Shown piece by piece: positions 1 to 6,778 of a stretch of DNA of 8,547 nt (positions are counted from its first letter, which is position 1; each line of letters begins with the position of its first letter). The position numbers and the translations under genes are program-made. This stretch comes from Thermoplasmatota archaeon (GTDB lineage: Archaea; Thermoplasmatota; Thermoplasmata; RBG-16-68-12; JAJISG01): the NCBI GenBank assembly GCA_022848785.1, contig JAJISK010000040.1, positions 1 to 8,547 on the forward strand. Direction: 5' to 3'. Below the pieces are notes generated by a model that searched no databases, was not told the origin of the DNA, and was given only the letters and a program-made list of their open reading frames with translations.

Positions 1-1412
1 ATCATGGCCAGCTTCGAGTTGTTGAACACGACGACCTTGACCGGAAGGGCGTACTTCACCGCCGTGACGAAGTCCCCCATGAGCATGGTGAAACCCCCGT
101 CCCCGCACAGCGCCAGGCACTGCCGATCGGGGTAGGCGAATTGAGCGGCCAGGGCCCCCGGCAAGCCGAACCCCATGGACGCCAGATTGCCGGAGAAGAT
201 GAACCGCCTCCGGGCCGTGGCCCGGAAGTGGCGGGCGGTCCACGTGGTCACGTTGCCCACGTCGACGGAGACGATGGCGTCCACCGCCGCGGCGTCGCTC
301 ACGGCTTTGGCAAGCGCCGCGGGGGCGAGGGGGACCGTCTCCTTCCCCTCCTCCTTCTCCATCCGCTCCCACCACGCCTCGGTGGCCTTGAGGTAGGTGT
401 CGAGGAACCCTCGATTCCTGCGGAACTCGACCCGACGGTTCAGCTCCGCGAGCGTGGACCTGGCGTCTCCCAGGAGCGGCACATCCACCTTGGTCCGCAG
501 GCCGATGGCTGCGGGATTCGAATCGATCTGAATCGTGAGGGCGTCGTCGGGGAGGTACTCCGTAAAGGGAAAGGAGGTCCCCACCATAAGGAGGGTCTTT
601 GCGTGCTCCATGGCCTCCTGGCCGGGCCGGGTGCCGAGGAGGCCGAGCCCTCCGATGACCAGGGGGTGGTCGTCCGGGAGAACTTCCTTCGCGAGGAGGG
701 TCTTGACAATCGGTGCTCCGAGGCGTTCGGCGAGGGCCTCCATCTCCTCTCCGGCACCGATGGCGCCTCTGCCCACCAGGATGGCGATGTTCTTCCCTTC
801 GTTCAGGGCGCGGATCGCACGTTCCATCTGCTCCGGATCGGGCACAGGCACCTCGTCGGTGTAACCGGCGGGGAAATCGGGGGCATCCCGGGAGACCACC
901 CGATTCGGGATGTCTAGCGGGAAAGATATCTGTGCGACCCCCTTTTTCGAGAGCGCCTCTCGGGCCGCCAGAGTCACGATGTGCGCCACCTGATCGGGCG
1001 TGGCGACTCGCGCGTTGTACACGGCCACGTCGTCAAAGAGGTGCTGCAGGTTGACTTCCTGGAAGTAGTGGGTCCCGATGACGTCACTGTCGACTTGGCC
1101 CGTGATCGCCAGTACGGGCGCATGGTCGAGCTTCGCGTCGTACAGTCCGTTCAGGAGGTGGATGGCGCCCGGGCCCGCCGTCCCAAGACAGACGCCCAGG
1201 TTCCCCGTCAGCTTGGCGTAGGCGGAGGCCATGAAGGCGCCCGCCTCCTCGTGCCGCACCTGGATGAATTCCACCTTTGGGTGGCGGCGAATCGCATCGA
1301 CGACTCCGTTGACGGCGTCGCCTGGAATGCCGAACATGCGCTCGACCCCGAACTCCCGTAGCTTGTGGACAAGGACATCGGCCGCCGTTCGATCCAGACT
1401 CTCGGCAATCAT
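1..1412 (-). CDS. poxB: Thiamine-diphosphate-dependent pyruvate oxidase/dehydrogenase (PoxB-like), 3' end outside window
   Basis: Read on the minus strand this is an uninterrupted frame of 470 codons that runs off the window edge. The family is usually about 570-600 residues, so roughly the last 100 are missing, including any membrane-binding tail. The family oxidatively decarboxylates pyruvate to acetate and CO2 using thiamine diphosphate and FAD, passing electrons to quinone (PoxB) or oxygen. Visible marks in order: an N-terminal domain with GIPGDAVNG (residues 28-36); RHEE at 53-56, whose Glu55 matches the glutamate that activates the cofactor; a YFQE motif; a central FAD-type domain with QIDSNPAAIG; and a C-terminal GDGG (437-440) followed by NN (464-465), the cofactor/metal-binding signature. 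The stretch GDGGFTMLMGDF is very close to E. coli PoxB, which favours PoxB over acetolactate synthase. The start is uncertain: ATG at 1412 gives the usual N-terminus, and ATG at 1439 is in frame ten codons upstream. The MFS gene lies upstream on the same strand. Confidence 0.88.
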   Translation of the reverse strand, partial: MIAESLDRTAADVLVHKLREFGVERMFGIPGDAVNGVVDAIRRHPKVEFIQVRHEEAGAFMASAYAKLTGNLGVCLGTAGPGAIHLLNGLYDAKLDHAPVLAITGQVDSDVIGTHYFQEVNLQHLFDDVAVYNARVATPDQVAHIVTLAAREALSKKGVAQISFPLDIPNRVVSRDAPDFPAGYTDEVPVPDPEQMERAIRALNEGKNIAILVGRGAIGAGEEMEALAERLGAPIVKTLLAKEVLPDDHPLVIGGLGLLGTRPGQEAMEHAKTLLMVGTSFPFTEYLPDDALTIQIDSNPAAIGLRTKVDVPLLGDARSTLAELNRRVEFRRNRGFLDTYLKATEAWWERMEKEEGKETVPLAPAALAKAVSDAAAVDAIVSVDVGNVTTWTARHFRATARRRFIFSGNLASMGFGLPGALAAQFAYPDRQCLALCGDGGFTMLMGDFVTAVKYALPVKVVVFNNSKLAM

Positions 1413-1439
1413 GGCATTCCCCCAAAGCCACGGTCCCAT

Positions 1440-1475
1440 CTCAACCTCAAGCCATAAGGATTTTGATGGCTGGGG
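1440..1475 (-). promoter_or_regulatory. Weak TATA-like region before the PoxB-like gene
   Basis: On the minus strand, the gap between the MFS stop (1524) and the oxidase start contains the only AT-rich patch nearby, reading CATCAAAATCCTTATGG. If the TTATGG part (about 1458-1453) is the TATA element, initiation about 26 bases later would fall near 1430, which supports the ATG at 1412. If CAAAAT is used instead, the mRNA would begin at about the ATG at 1439. Neither matches the archaeal consensus well, and read-through from the MFS gene is also possible. Confidence 0.3.
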
Positions 1476-1523
1476 GAAAGAGGCTCGGTCTGACGGGAAA
1501 TGCAGGGAGGCTTGTGAGAACTC

Positions 1524-2873
1524 CTACCCCCTTCCCCCCGGCACTGCCGGGACACGGGATGCCGCATCGACGGGATGATTCCCGAACCAACGCAACCAGA
1601 GTGCGGCGTTGACGAAGACGAGCCCGGCGCCCACCAAGAACGTGAGGAAGTAGAAGCCTGAGGCCAGGATGAAACCCGCGACGAAGGCCATGCCCCCGTA
1701 AGCCAGATCGAATACAGCGTGGGTCATGCCGGCGGTCGTCGCCCGCTCGTTGCTGTCCATGATCTCCATGCTGAACGAGCCAACCACGGGGAAGGCCAAG
1801 CTGGAGAAGGCCCCGCGCAAGACGAGGAAGAGGCCGGCTAAGAAGAGTGTAGGCGCGAAGGCCAGGGCGGCTAACAAGGGGACCGCGAGGAGTCGAGTGT
1901 AGACGATGGCCCGAACCTTGCCCCAACGCGCGACAAGGAGAGGAACGGCGAAGATCGCGGCGACGATGGCGAGGTTGTTGGCGATCATCACGGAACCGAA
2001 CTCGACCTCGGCCACCCCGTACGCATCGCCGAAGTGGAGGGCGAGGAGGGGGAAGTAGAGGCCGAGGCCCAGGGCGAAAGCCAGGGTGAGGACCGAGAGC
2101 TTCCCTACGTTGGCTTTGTGCCGCACGTGCTTGAGGAGAAACATCTCCCGGAGGGGCTCCAGGGCGCGGGCGTAGGACTCCTTCATGTAGAAGAGCGGGA
2201 CCAGCTCCGCGAGTCCGAAGGGGACCGACATGAAGAGGGTGAGACGCAGGGCGGTGGCCCGGGTCGTCCCGAACTCGAGGAAGCCCAAGGACCCTGCGGG
2301 CAGGCCCGCGATCCACGGCCCGAAAAGAAGGGGGAGCGTGACGGCCAGGGCGGCCCCGACGACGGTGGAGATCGTCGTGAGGACCCCGCTGATGGTGAAC
2401 AGGTGAATGCGCTCCTGCTCCCGGCTGTTCTCCATCATGAAGGGGGCCCCCACGACCCCGTGGAACGCCTCCCCGAGCCCGACGACGACGCCCAGGAGCA
2501 ACAGGGCCAGGGGTGCCTGCACGACCAAGACGGCGGCGCCCGCGGCGATGGCGATGAGGCTCGCGGAGATGAAGCTCCGTTTGCGGCCGTACTTGTCCCC
2601 GATGAAGCCGGCGGGCAGGGAGTTGAGCCCGTGGGCCACGAAGTTGAGTCCGAGGGCGATGCCCACGAAAGGGAGGACCCCGACCGGAACGCCGAGAATC
2701 ACGACCTCGGGGAAGAAGAGTTCCTGCAGGTAGAAGGCGAAGGCGACAATGAAGATGCCCGAGTTGACCTGGGACATCGCGGCATAGGCCAGGTACAACT
2801 TCGCGTTCTTCGAGAAACCCCGCAGGGCCTCCCTGTACGAAGTGGGCGTACCAGGCACGCGGGGCACGGCCAT
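1524..2873 (-). CDS. Major facilitator superfamily transporter (12 predicted TM helices), substrate unknown
   Basis: A 449-residue integral membrane protein with about twelve hydrophobic segments in two halves. MFS motif A is clear between the second and third helices, GFIGDKYGRKRS at residues 89-100. A longer hydrophilic stretch (about 230-258, rich in Lys, Arg and Glu) separates the halves, as expected for the central cytoplasmic loop. The second half carries RGAFSSLAFPVVGSFSMEI (353-371) and ERATTAGM (376-383), typical of drug/proton-antiporter-like permeases, but substrate cannot be read from sequence. The frame is open further upstream to 3083. That extension is rejected because it is Pro/Gly-rich, runs through the TATA box at 2953-2963, and has no other Met near the membrane domain. 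ATG 2873 therefore starts the protein. An upstream GGAGA is the likely ribosome-binding site. The gene is 111 bases upstream of the PoxB-like gene on the same strand and could be co-transcribed with it. Confidence 0.9.
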   Translation of the reverse strand: MAVPRVPGTPTSYREALRGFSKNAKLYLAYAAMSQVNSGIFIVAFAFYLQELFFPEVVILGVPVGVLPFVGIALGLNFVAHGLNSLPAGFIGDKYGRKRSFISASLIAIAAGAAVLVVQAPLALLLLGVVVGLGEAFHGVVGAPFMMENSREQERIHLFTISGVLTTISTVVGAALAVTLPLLFGPWIAGLPAGSLGFLEFGTTRATALRLTLFMSVPFGLAELVPLFYMKESYARALEPLREMFLLKHVRHKANVGKLSVLTLAFALGLGLYFPLLALHFGDAYGVAEVEFGSVMIANNLAIVAAIFAVPLLVARWGKVRAIVYTRLLAVPLLAALAFAPTLFLAGLFLVLRGAFSSLAFPVVGSFSMEIMDSNERATTAGMTHAVFDLAYGGMAFVAGFILASGFYFLTFLVGAGLVFVNAALWLRWFGNHPVDAASRVPAVPGGRG

Positions 2874-2888
2874 GGAGAAAGGGTCTCC
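2874..2888 (-). promoter_or_regulatory. Ribosome-binding site inside a small hairpin abutting the MFS start codon
   Basis: On the minus strand the 15 bases just before ATG 2873 read GGAGA-CCCTT-TCTCC, a perfect 5-bp stem with a 5-base loop. GGAGA is the only Shine-Dalgarno-like sequence there, so folding would hide it. The stem is short, so an effect on translation is only a possibility. Confidence 0.4.
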
Positions 2889-2926
2889 GGGTGGAGCCAG
2901 CGTACCCTGGCATCCGGTAAAAAGAT

Positions 2927-2940
2927 GGGGGGGGGCCCCC
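2927..2940. repeat. G9 homopolymer followed by C5
   Basis: Nine G (2927-2935) are followed directly by five C (2936-2940); the middle is a GGGGGCCCCC palindrome. On the minus strand this lies about 20-30 bases downstream of the TATA box, near the predicted MFS transcription start. Such runs are prone to slippage in replication and transcription, and also to sequencing or assembly error. Confidence 0.6.
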
Positions 2941-2952
2941 GGTCCGTACGCC

Positions 2953-2963
2953 AAATTTATAAC
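2953..2963. promoter_or_regulatory. TATA box, possibly bidirectional, between the MFS gene and the pnt operon
   Basis: AAATTTATAAC is a strong AT-rich island in a GC-rich gap. Read on the plus strand it gives TTTATAA (2956-2962), preceded by CCAAA as a possible BRE, with initiation predicted near 2985 and a leader of about 140-155 bases for pntAA. Read on the minus strand it gives TTATAAATTT, with initiation near 2932 and a leader of about 58 bases for the MFS gene. No other convincing TATA box exists between the two genes, so it may serve both. Direction cannot be decided from sequence alone. Confidence 0.6.
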
Positions 2964-2983
2964 GCGTCCCTCATCTAACGGAG

Positions 2984-3060
2984 GGAACCGGCCTCGGCCC
3001 CTCGGCGGGAGACCGTAGGGATCGCCGGTTCCTGGAATCGGAGGCGGGAGGATCGGAGGG
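2984..3060 (+). promoter_or_regulatory. Structured 5' leader upstream of pntAA: 9-bp inverted repeat and purine-rich direct repeat
   Basis: GGAACCGGC (2984-2992) is the exact reverse complement of GCCGGTTCC (3024-3032). The 31-base loop can form a small inner CCC/GGG stem (2998-3000 with 3007-3009). The first arm starts at the position where transcription from the TTTATAA box would begin. Just downstream, ATCGGAGG occurs at 3037-3044 and again at 3052-3059 with a GGGAGG between, giving three Shine-Dalgarno-like purine blocks with no ATG directly after them. I do not recognise a known riboswitch. Confidence 0.35.
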
Positions 3061-3140
3061 TTGAGCGTATTCCTGCGGGTCACCCCGGTTTCTCGGGCAC
3101 ATAGAGTGAGCCTCCGGACTGACCGATGAGGTCGGTGTCG

Positions 3141-4283
3141 ATGATTGTGGGCGTGGTCAAGGAAACCGTGGAAGGGGAGAGACGCGTGGCGCTGGACCCG
3201 GACTCCGTCGCCCGCCTACGGAAGAGGGCCGTCGAGGTGCGCGTCCAATCCGGGGCGGGCGAGGGCGCCTTCCACGGGGACGCGAGCTACGAGGCTGCGG
3301 GCGCCACGGTGGTGGCCGACGCCAGCTCCGTCTGGCAGCAATCGGACGTGATCCTCAAGGTGAACCCGCCGACTTCCGGAGAGGTGGGCCTCCTTCGGGC
3401 CAAATCCATCATCATCGGATTTCTCAACCCGTTACGGGACCCCGCCCTCATCCAGCGGATCGCGGACCGCGAGGCCTCCGCCTTCAGCATGGAGATGATC
3501 CCTCGCATCAGCCGGGCCCAGAGTATGGACGCCCTCTCGTCCCAGTCCTCCGTCGCAGGGTACAAAGCCGCCCTCCTGGCGGCCAGCACCCTGACCAAGT
3601 TCTTCCCCATGATGACCACGGCGGCGGGGACGGTCCGCCCCGCGCGCGTCTTCGTCATCGGGGCCGGGGTGGCGGGGCTGCAGGCCATCGCGACGGCGAG
3701 GCGGCTCGGGGCGGAGGTGGAGGCCTTCGACATCCGGCCGGTGGTGAAGGAGGAGGTCCAGAGCCTCGGCGCCCGCTTCGTCGAGGTCGATCTGGAGGAG
3801 GAGACGGAGGCCGAGGGAGGCTACGCCAAAGAGGTCTCTGAGGCGGCGCGGAAGCGGGAACAGGACCTGCTCGCCGAGCACGTGGCGAGTTCGGACGTCG
3901 TCATCACGACGGCCCAGGTGCCGGGGAAGAAGGCCCCGGTCCTCGTGACCGAAACGATGCTGGCCGCCATGAAACCCGGTTCGGTCGTCATCGATCTTGC
4001 GGCCGACCAGGGGGGCAACGTCGAGCTCTCCCGGCCTGACGAACAGGTGTCCTACAACGGCGTGACGATTCTCGGACCGGCCAACCTGCCTTCATCCCTC
4101 CCCGTCCACGCGACCCAGATGTATGCCAAGAACCTCATGACGCTCCTCGATGTGATCCTCCAAGACGGAGAACTCCGACTCGACCTCGAAGACGAGATCG
4201 TGGACGCGAGCCTCGTGGTGCACGCGGGAGAGGTACGGAACGAGCGTGTGCGGGAGGCCATCGCGGCGGAACGGGCTGCGTAG
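3141..4283 (+). CDS. pntAA: NAD(P) transhydrogenase subunit alpha part 1 (NAD(H)-binding domain I)
   Basis: This is the soluble NAD(H)-binding component of the membrane-bound proton-translocating transhydrogenase, which transfers hydride between NADH and NADP+ coupled to ion movement. The 380 residues cover only domain I, with no membrane helices, as in organisms with a split alpha subunit. Key features: N-terminal GVVKE of the alanine dehydrogenase/transhydrogenase fold; RAQSMDALSSQ at 125-135, the conserved nucleotide-contacting loop; the Rossmann motif GAGVAG at 174-179; Asp197 at the end of the next strand (AFDIRP), fitting NAD preference; then VKEEVQSLGA and a DLAADQGGN stretch. ATG 3141 is preferred because GAGGT (3128-3132) sits eight bases upstream and the protein then begins MIVGV as homologues do. 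An in-frame ATG at 3126 would add five residues. The stop is ten bases before pntAB. Confidence 0.95.
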   Translation: MIVGVVKETVEGERRVALDPDSVARLRKRAVEVRVQSGAGEGAFHGDASYEAAGATVVADASSVWQQSDVILKVNPPTSGEVGLLRAKSIIIGFLNPLRDPALIQRIADREASAFSMEMIPRISRAQSMDALSSQSSVAGYKAALLAASTLTKFFPMMTTAAGTVRPARVFVIGAGVAGLQAIATARRLGAEVEAFDIRPVVKEEVQSLGARFVEVDLEEETEAEGGYAKEVSEAARKREQDLLAEHVASSDVVITTAQVPGKKAPVLVTETMLAAMKPGSVVIDLAADQGGNVELSRPDEQVSYNGVTILGPANLPSSLPVHATQMYAKNLMTLLDVILQDGELRLDLEDEIVDASLVVHAGEVRNERVREAIAAERAA

Positions 4284-4293
4284 GAGAGAGGAC

Positions 4294-4578
4294 ATGGTTG
4301 AACTCGTCGTTGGAATCTTCATCTTTGTGCTGGCGGTCTTTGCGGGCTTCGAAATCATCAAGAAGGTCCCGCCGACGCTGCACACGCCGCTGATGTCCGG
4401 GGCGAACGCCATATCCGGCATCGTCCTCATCGGCGCCCTCCTCGTCGCGGGGCCGCGGGACGCGAACCTGGCCGTCATCCTGGGCCTAGCTGCCGTGGTC
4501 CTAGCCACCATCAACGTGGTCGGAGGCTTCCTTGTGACCGACCGGATGCTCCAGATGTTCAAGCGGGAGCGAGGGTAA
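4294..4578 (+). CDS. pntAB: NAD(P) transhydrogenase subunit alpha part 2 (membrane domain)
   Basis: A 94-residue membrane protein with three predicted helices (about 3-22, 33-53 and 57-80), the alpha2 membrane piece of the transhydrogenase. It carries the family motif LHTPLMSGANAISG (29-42). His30 in this motif corresponds, from what I recall of the Thermus thermophilus enzyme, to a histidine placed on the proton path. ATG 4294 is chosen because GGAG and GAGG purine blocks lie 3-8 bases upstream and because the extension to 4246 overlaps the end of pntAA and is Arg-rich and hydrophilic. It sits between pntAA and pntB with gaps of 10 and 3 bases, so all three should be translated from one mRNA. 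Confidence 0.95.
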   Translation: MVELVVGIFIFVLAVFAGFEIIKKVPPTLHTPLMSGANAISGIVLIGALLVAGPRDANLAVILGLAAVVLATINVVGGFLVTDRMLQMFKRERG

Positions 4579-4581
4579 AGG

Positions 4582-5976
4582 ATGGTTGAGCTCGACCCCG
4601 CTGTTGTTACGCTAATCTACCTGGTCTCCGCCGCCTTTTTCATCCTGGGCCTCCGAGACCTGGGCTCTCCGGCGACAGCGCGGCGGGGCAACCTGCTGGC
4701 GTCCATCGGCATGCTCATCGCCATCGTCGTCACCCTGCTGAATACGGGCGTTCTGAACTACGAGCTCATCGCCGCGGGCCTCCTTCTCGGGGCTGTCCTC
4801 GGGGCCACGGCGGCCCGCCTCGTCAAGATGACCGCCATGCCTCAGATGGTGGGCCTCTTCAACGGGTTTGGAGGCGGCGCCTCTGCCTTGGTGGCCATAG
4901 CGGCGTACTTCCGTGGTTTCTCTCTCGGCCAGCTTTCCCTCCCCACCACGGTCACCATCCTCGTGGGGGTCCTCATCGGGGGAATCACCCTAACGGGGAG
5001 CCTCGTGGCTTTCGGGAAGCTGCAGGGTGTCATTTCGGGGGCCCCCAAGACCTTCCCTCTGCAGCAGCCGGTAAACGCCGCCCTCGTGGTGTTGTACGTT
5101 GGCCTAGGGGGGTACCTTGTGGCCATGGGGATTCAGCTCAACCTGTTCCTCGTCCTCGTCGCCATCGCCCTCGTCTTGGGCGTCCTCATCGTGATCCCCA
5201 TCGGCGGGGCGGACATGCCCGTCGTTATCTCCTTGCTCAACTCCTTCTCCGGTCTCGCCGCCAGCGCGGCGGGGTTCATCCTCGGGAACGAGATTCTGAT
5301 CGTCGCGGGTGCCTTGGTGGGGGCGGCGGGTCTCGTTCTCACCCGGATCATGACGAAGGCCATGAACCGGAGTTTGCCCAACGTCCTCTTCGGGGCGGTG
5401 GGGGTCGATACGAAGGGACCGGGGGCCACCGCGGCAGTGGACAAGACGGTGCGATCCATCGACCCGGAGGAGGCCGCCCTGCTCCTTGGCTACGCCCAAT
5501 CCGTCATCATCGTCCCCGGCTTTGGCATGGCGGCGGCGCAGGCCCAGCACGCCGTGGCGGACCTGGCGAACAAGCTGGAGGATCGGGGGGTGAACGTCCG
5601 CTACGCCATCCATCCCGTCGCCGGCCGGATGCCAGGCCACATGAACGTCCTCCTGGCGGAGGCAAACGTCCCCTATACGAAACTCCACGACATGGACGAC
5701 ATCAACCCCGACTTCGAACGGGCGGACGTCGCCCTCATCATCGGGGCCAACGACGTGGTGAACCCGGCGGCACGGCACGACGAGGGGAGCCCCATCTACG
5801 GGATGCCTATCCTAGACGCGGACCGGGCGAAGCACATCATCGTGATGAAACGGAGTCTGAACCCCGGCTTCTCGGGCGTCGACAACGAGTTGTTCTACCA
5901 CGAACGCACCATGATGCTCTTCGGGGACGCCCGGGACAAGGTGATGGAGCTCGTCGCCGAGGTCAAGCAGCTTTGA
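4582..5976 (+). CDS. pntB: NAD(P) transhydrogenase subunit beta (membrane domain plus NADP(H)-binding domain III)
   Basis: A 464-residue protein of normal family length. Residues 6-262 form a multi-helix membrane domain, followed by a linker and a soluble NADP(H)-binding domain from about 298. Diagnostic motifs: GFGMAAAQAQHAV (313-325); HPVAGRMPGHMNVLLAEA (344-361); GANDVVNPAA (388-397), the NADP-binding loop; and KRSLNPGFSGV (423-433). In the membrane domain MPQMVGLFNGFGGG (86-99) aligns with the E. coli segment that contains the channel His91, and here the residue is Asn94. The start is three bases after the pntAB stop, with GAGGG at the end of pntAB as ribosome-binding site. The gene ends the operon and faces the SirB1-family gene across 13 bases, with no T-rich terminator visible between them. 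Confidence 0.96.
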   Translation: MVELDPAVVTLIYLVSAAFFILGLRDLGSPATARRGNLLASIGMLIAIVVTLLNTGVLNYELIAAGLLLGAVLGATAARLVKMTAMPQMVGLFNGFGGGASALVAIAAYFRGFSLGQLSLPTTVTILVGVLIGGITLTGSLVAFGKLQGVISGAPKTFPLQQPVNAALVVLYVGLGGYLVAMGIQLNLFLVLVAIALVLGVLIVIPIGGADMPVVISLLNSFSGLAASAAGFILGNEILIVAGALVGAAGLVLTRIMTKAMNRSLPNVLFGAVGVDTKGPGATAAVDKTVRSIDPEEAALLLGYAQSVIIVPGFGMAAAQAQHAVADLANKLEDRGVNVRYAIHPVAGRMPGHMNVLLAEANVPYTKLHDMDDINPDFERADVALIIGANDVVNPAARHDEGSPIYGMPILDADRAKHIIVMKRSLNPGFSGVDNELFYHERTMMLFGDARDKVMELVAEVKQL

Positions 5977-5989
5977 CGGTATCGCCCGT

Positions 5990-6775
5990 TCATCGGAACA
6001 TGCGGAGTCGGCTCTCGATGTCGTTGAGATGGACCCGAGTGACCTCCGCGTCCCCCGCGCTGGGATCAAGCTCCAGGTAAGCCTGGAGGTCGCTTCGCGC
6101 CTTCAGAAACTCGCCCAATTCATACTGCAGAAGGCCGCGATCTCGGAGGTCCAAGGACGACTGCGGGTCAAGGAGGAGCAGGAGGTCCATGACCTGGAGG
6201 AGCTTCTCGAAATCCTCGGAGGTCATGTAGAGCCCCTTTAGGTTGTAGAGCATGCGAGCATGGGTCTCCCTCGCCGTGACGGGCCGGAGCAGGGCAGGAT
6301 CGAGGGGAACTTCCTGGCCGGACATCTCTCGCAAGAACCCGCCGAGGTCTTCCTCTTCGAGCACGCGACCGGCGTGAAAGGGATCCACGAAGAGCGACCT
6401 GTCCTCGTCTTCAAAGCGGACGAGGTAGTGCCCGGGGAACCCAACGCCCGCCATCTCCAACCCGACCCTCCTTCCCACCTCGACGTACACGAGGGACAGG
6501 GTGATAGGCAGGCCCGTCTTCCGACGCAGAACCTCACCGAGGAAGCTGTTCCGAGGATCGTAGTAGTCGTCCGCGTTGCCTCGAAAGCCAAGCTCGTCGA
6601 AGAGGTAGCGATTCATGACCTGGAGGCGGCCTTCCTCAGGAGGCGCGGCTTGGAAGCGGTCATGAAGTTCCGCCCCCATGCGGTCGAGCTCGTCGAGGAC
6701 ACCTTGGACATCCGAGGGTGACGATTCCAACCGACAAAGCAGGGAGGCCGCCCGGACCAGATCGAGGGGCTCCAC
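5990..6775 (-). CDS. SirB1-family protein: transglutaminase-like domain plus C-terminal TPR-like repeats
   Basis: The 261 residues fit the SirB1/Transglut_core2 family, which is about 270 long and has no settled biochemical role. Order: a helical N-terminus (5-45); then RRKTGLPITLSLVYVEVGRR (84-103), PGHYLVRFED (114-123) and LFVDPFHAGR (128-137), the conserved core; then two helical TPR-like units (about 172-237) ending AYLELDP. By position, Ser94, His116 and Asp131 take the places of the transglutaminase Cys-His-Asp triad. The catalytic Cys is absent, which I believe is common in this family, so protease or transglutaminase activity is doubtful. The only sensible start is GTG 6775. The frame stays open further upstream, but there is no ATG and that stretch overlaps the nitroreductase-like fragment in antisense. 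I see no TATA box in the 120 bases upstream. A mainly bacterial family in an archaeal setting suggests transfer, but this is not proven. Confidence 0.88.
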   Translation of the reverse strand: MEPLDLVRAASLLCRLESSPSDVQGVLDELDRMGAELHDRFQAAPPEEGRLQVMNRYLFDELGFRGNADDYYDPRNSFLGEVLRRKTGLPITLSLVYVEVGRRVGLEMAGVGFPGHYLVRFEDEDRSLFVDPFHAGRVLEEEDLGGFLREMSGQEVPLDPALLRPVTARETHARMLYNLKGLYMTSEDFEKLLQVMDLLLLLDPQSSLDLRDRGLLQYELGEFLKARSDLQAYLELDPSAGDAEVTRVHLNDIESRLRMFR

Positions 6776-6778
6776 GCC

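Noticed and set aside
512..532. GGATTCGAATCGATC resembling a tRNA T-arm, including a GATTCGAATC palindrome
   Set aside because: It lies inside the oxidase coding frame (QIDSNPAAIG), and no acceptor, D or anticodon arms can be built around it.
141..917. A 258-codon plus-strand open frame opposite the PoxB-like gene
   Set aside because: The minus strand here encodes continuous, well-matched thiamine-diphosphate enzyme sequence, so the antisense frame is a by-product.
1447..2913. A 488-codon open frame on the minus strand in another phase of the MFS gene
   Set aside because: Its translation is Arg/Pro/Gly-rich with no membrane or domain pattern. The overlapping frame has clear MFS motifs. Long false frames are expected at this base composition.
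2034..2978. A 314-codon plus-strand open frame rich in Glu, Asp and Gly opposite the MFS gene
   Set aside because: It is the antisense shadow of hydrophobic codons in the MFS gene, and it has no promoter or recognisable domain.
5104..5778. A 224-codon minus-strand open frame opposite pntB
   Set aside because: Low-complexity His/Asp/Glu-rich antisense of pntB, with no supporting signals.
5977..5989. Possible bidirectional terminator between convergent pntB and the SirB1-family gene
   Set aside because: Only 13 bases, with no T-run on either strand and no stem, so there is nothing to support the call.
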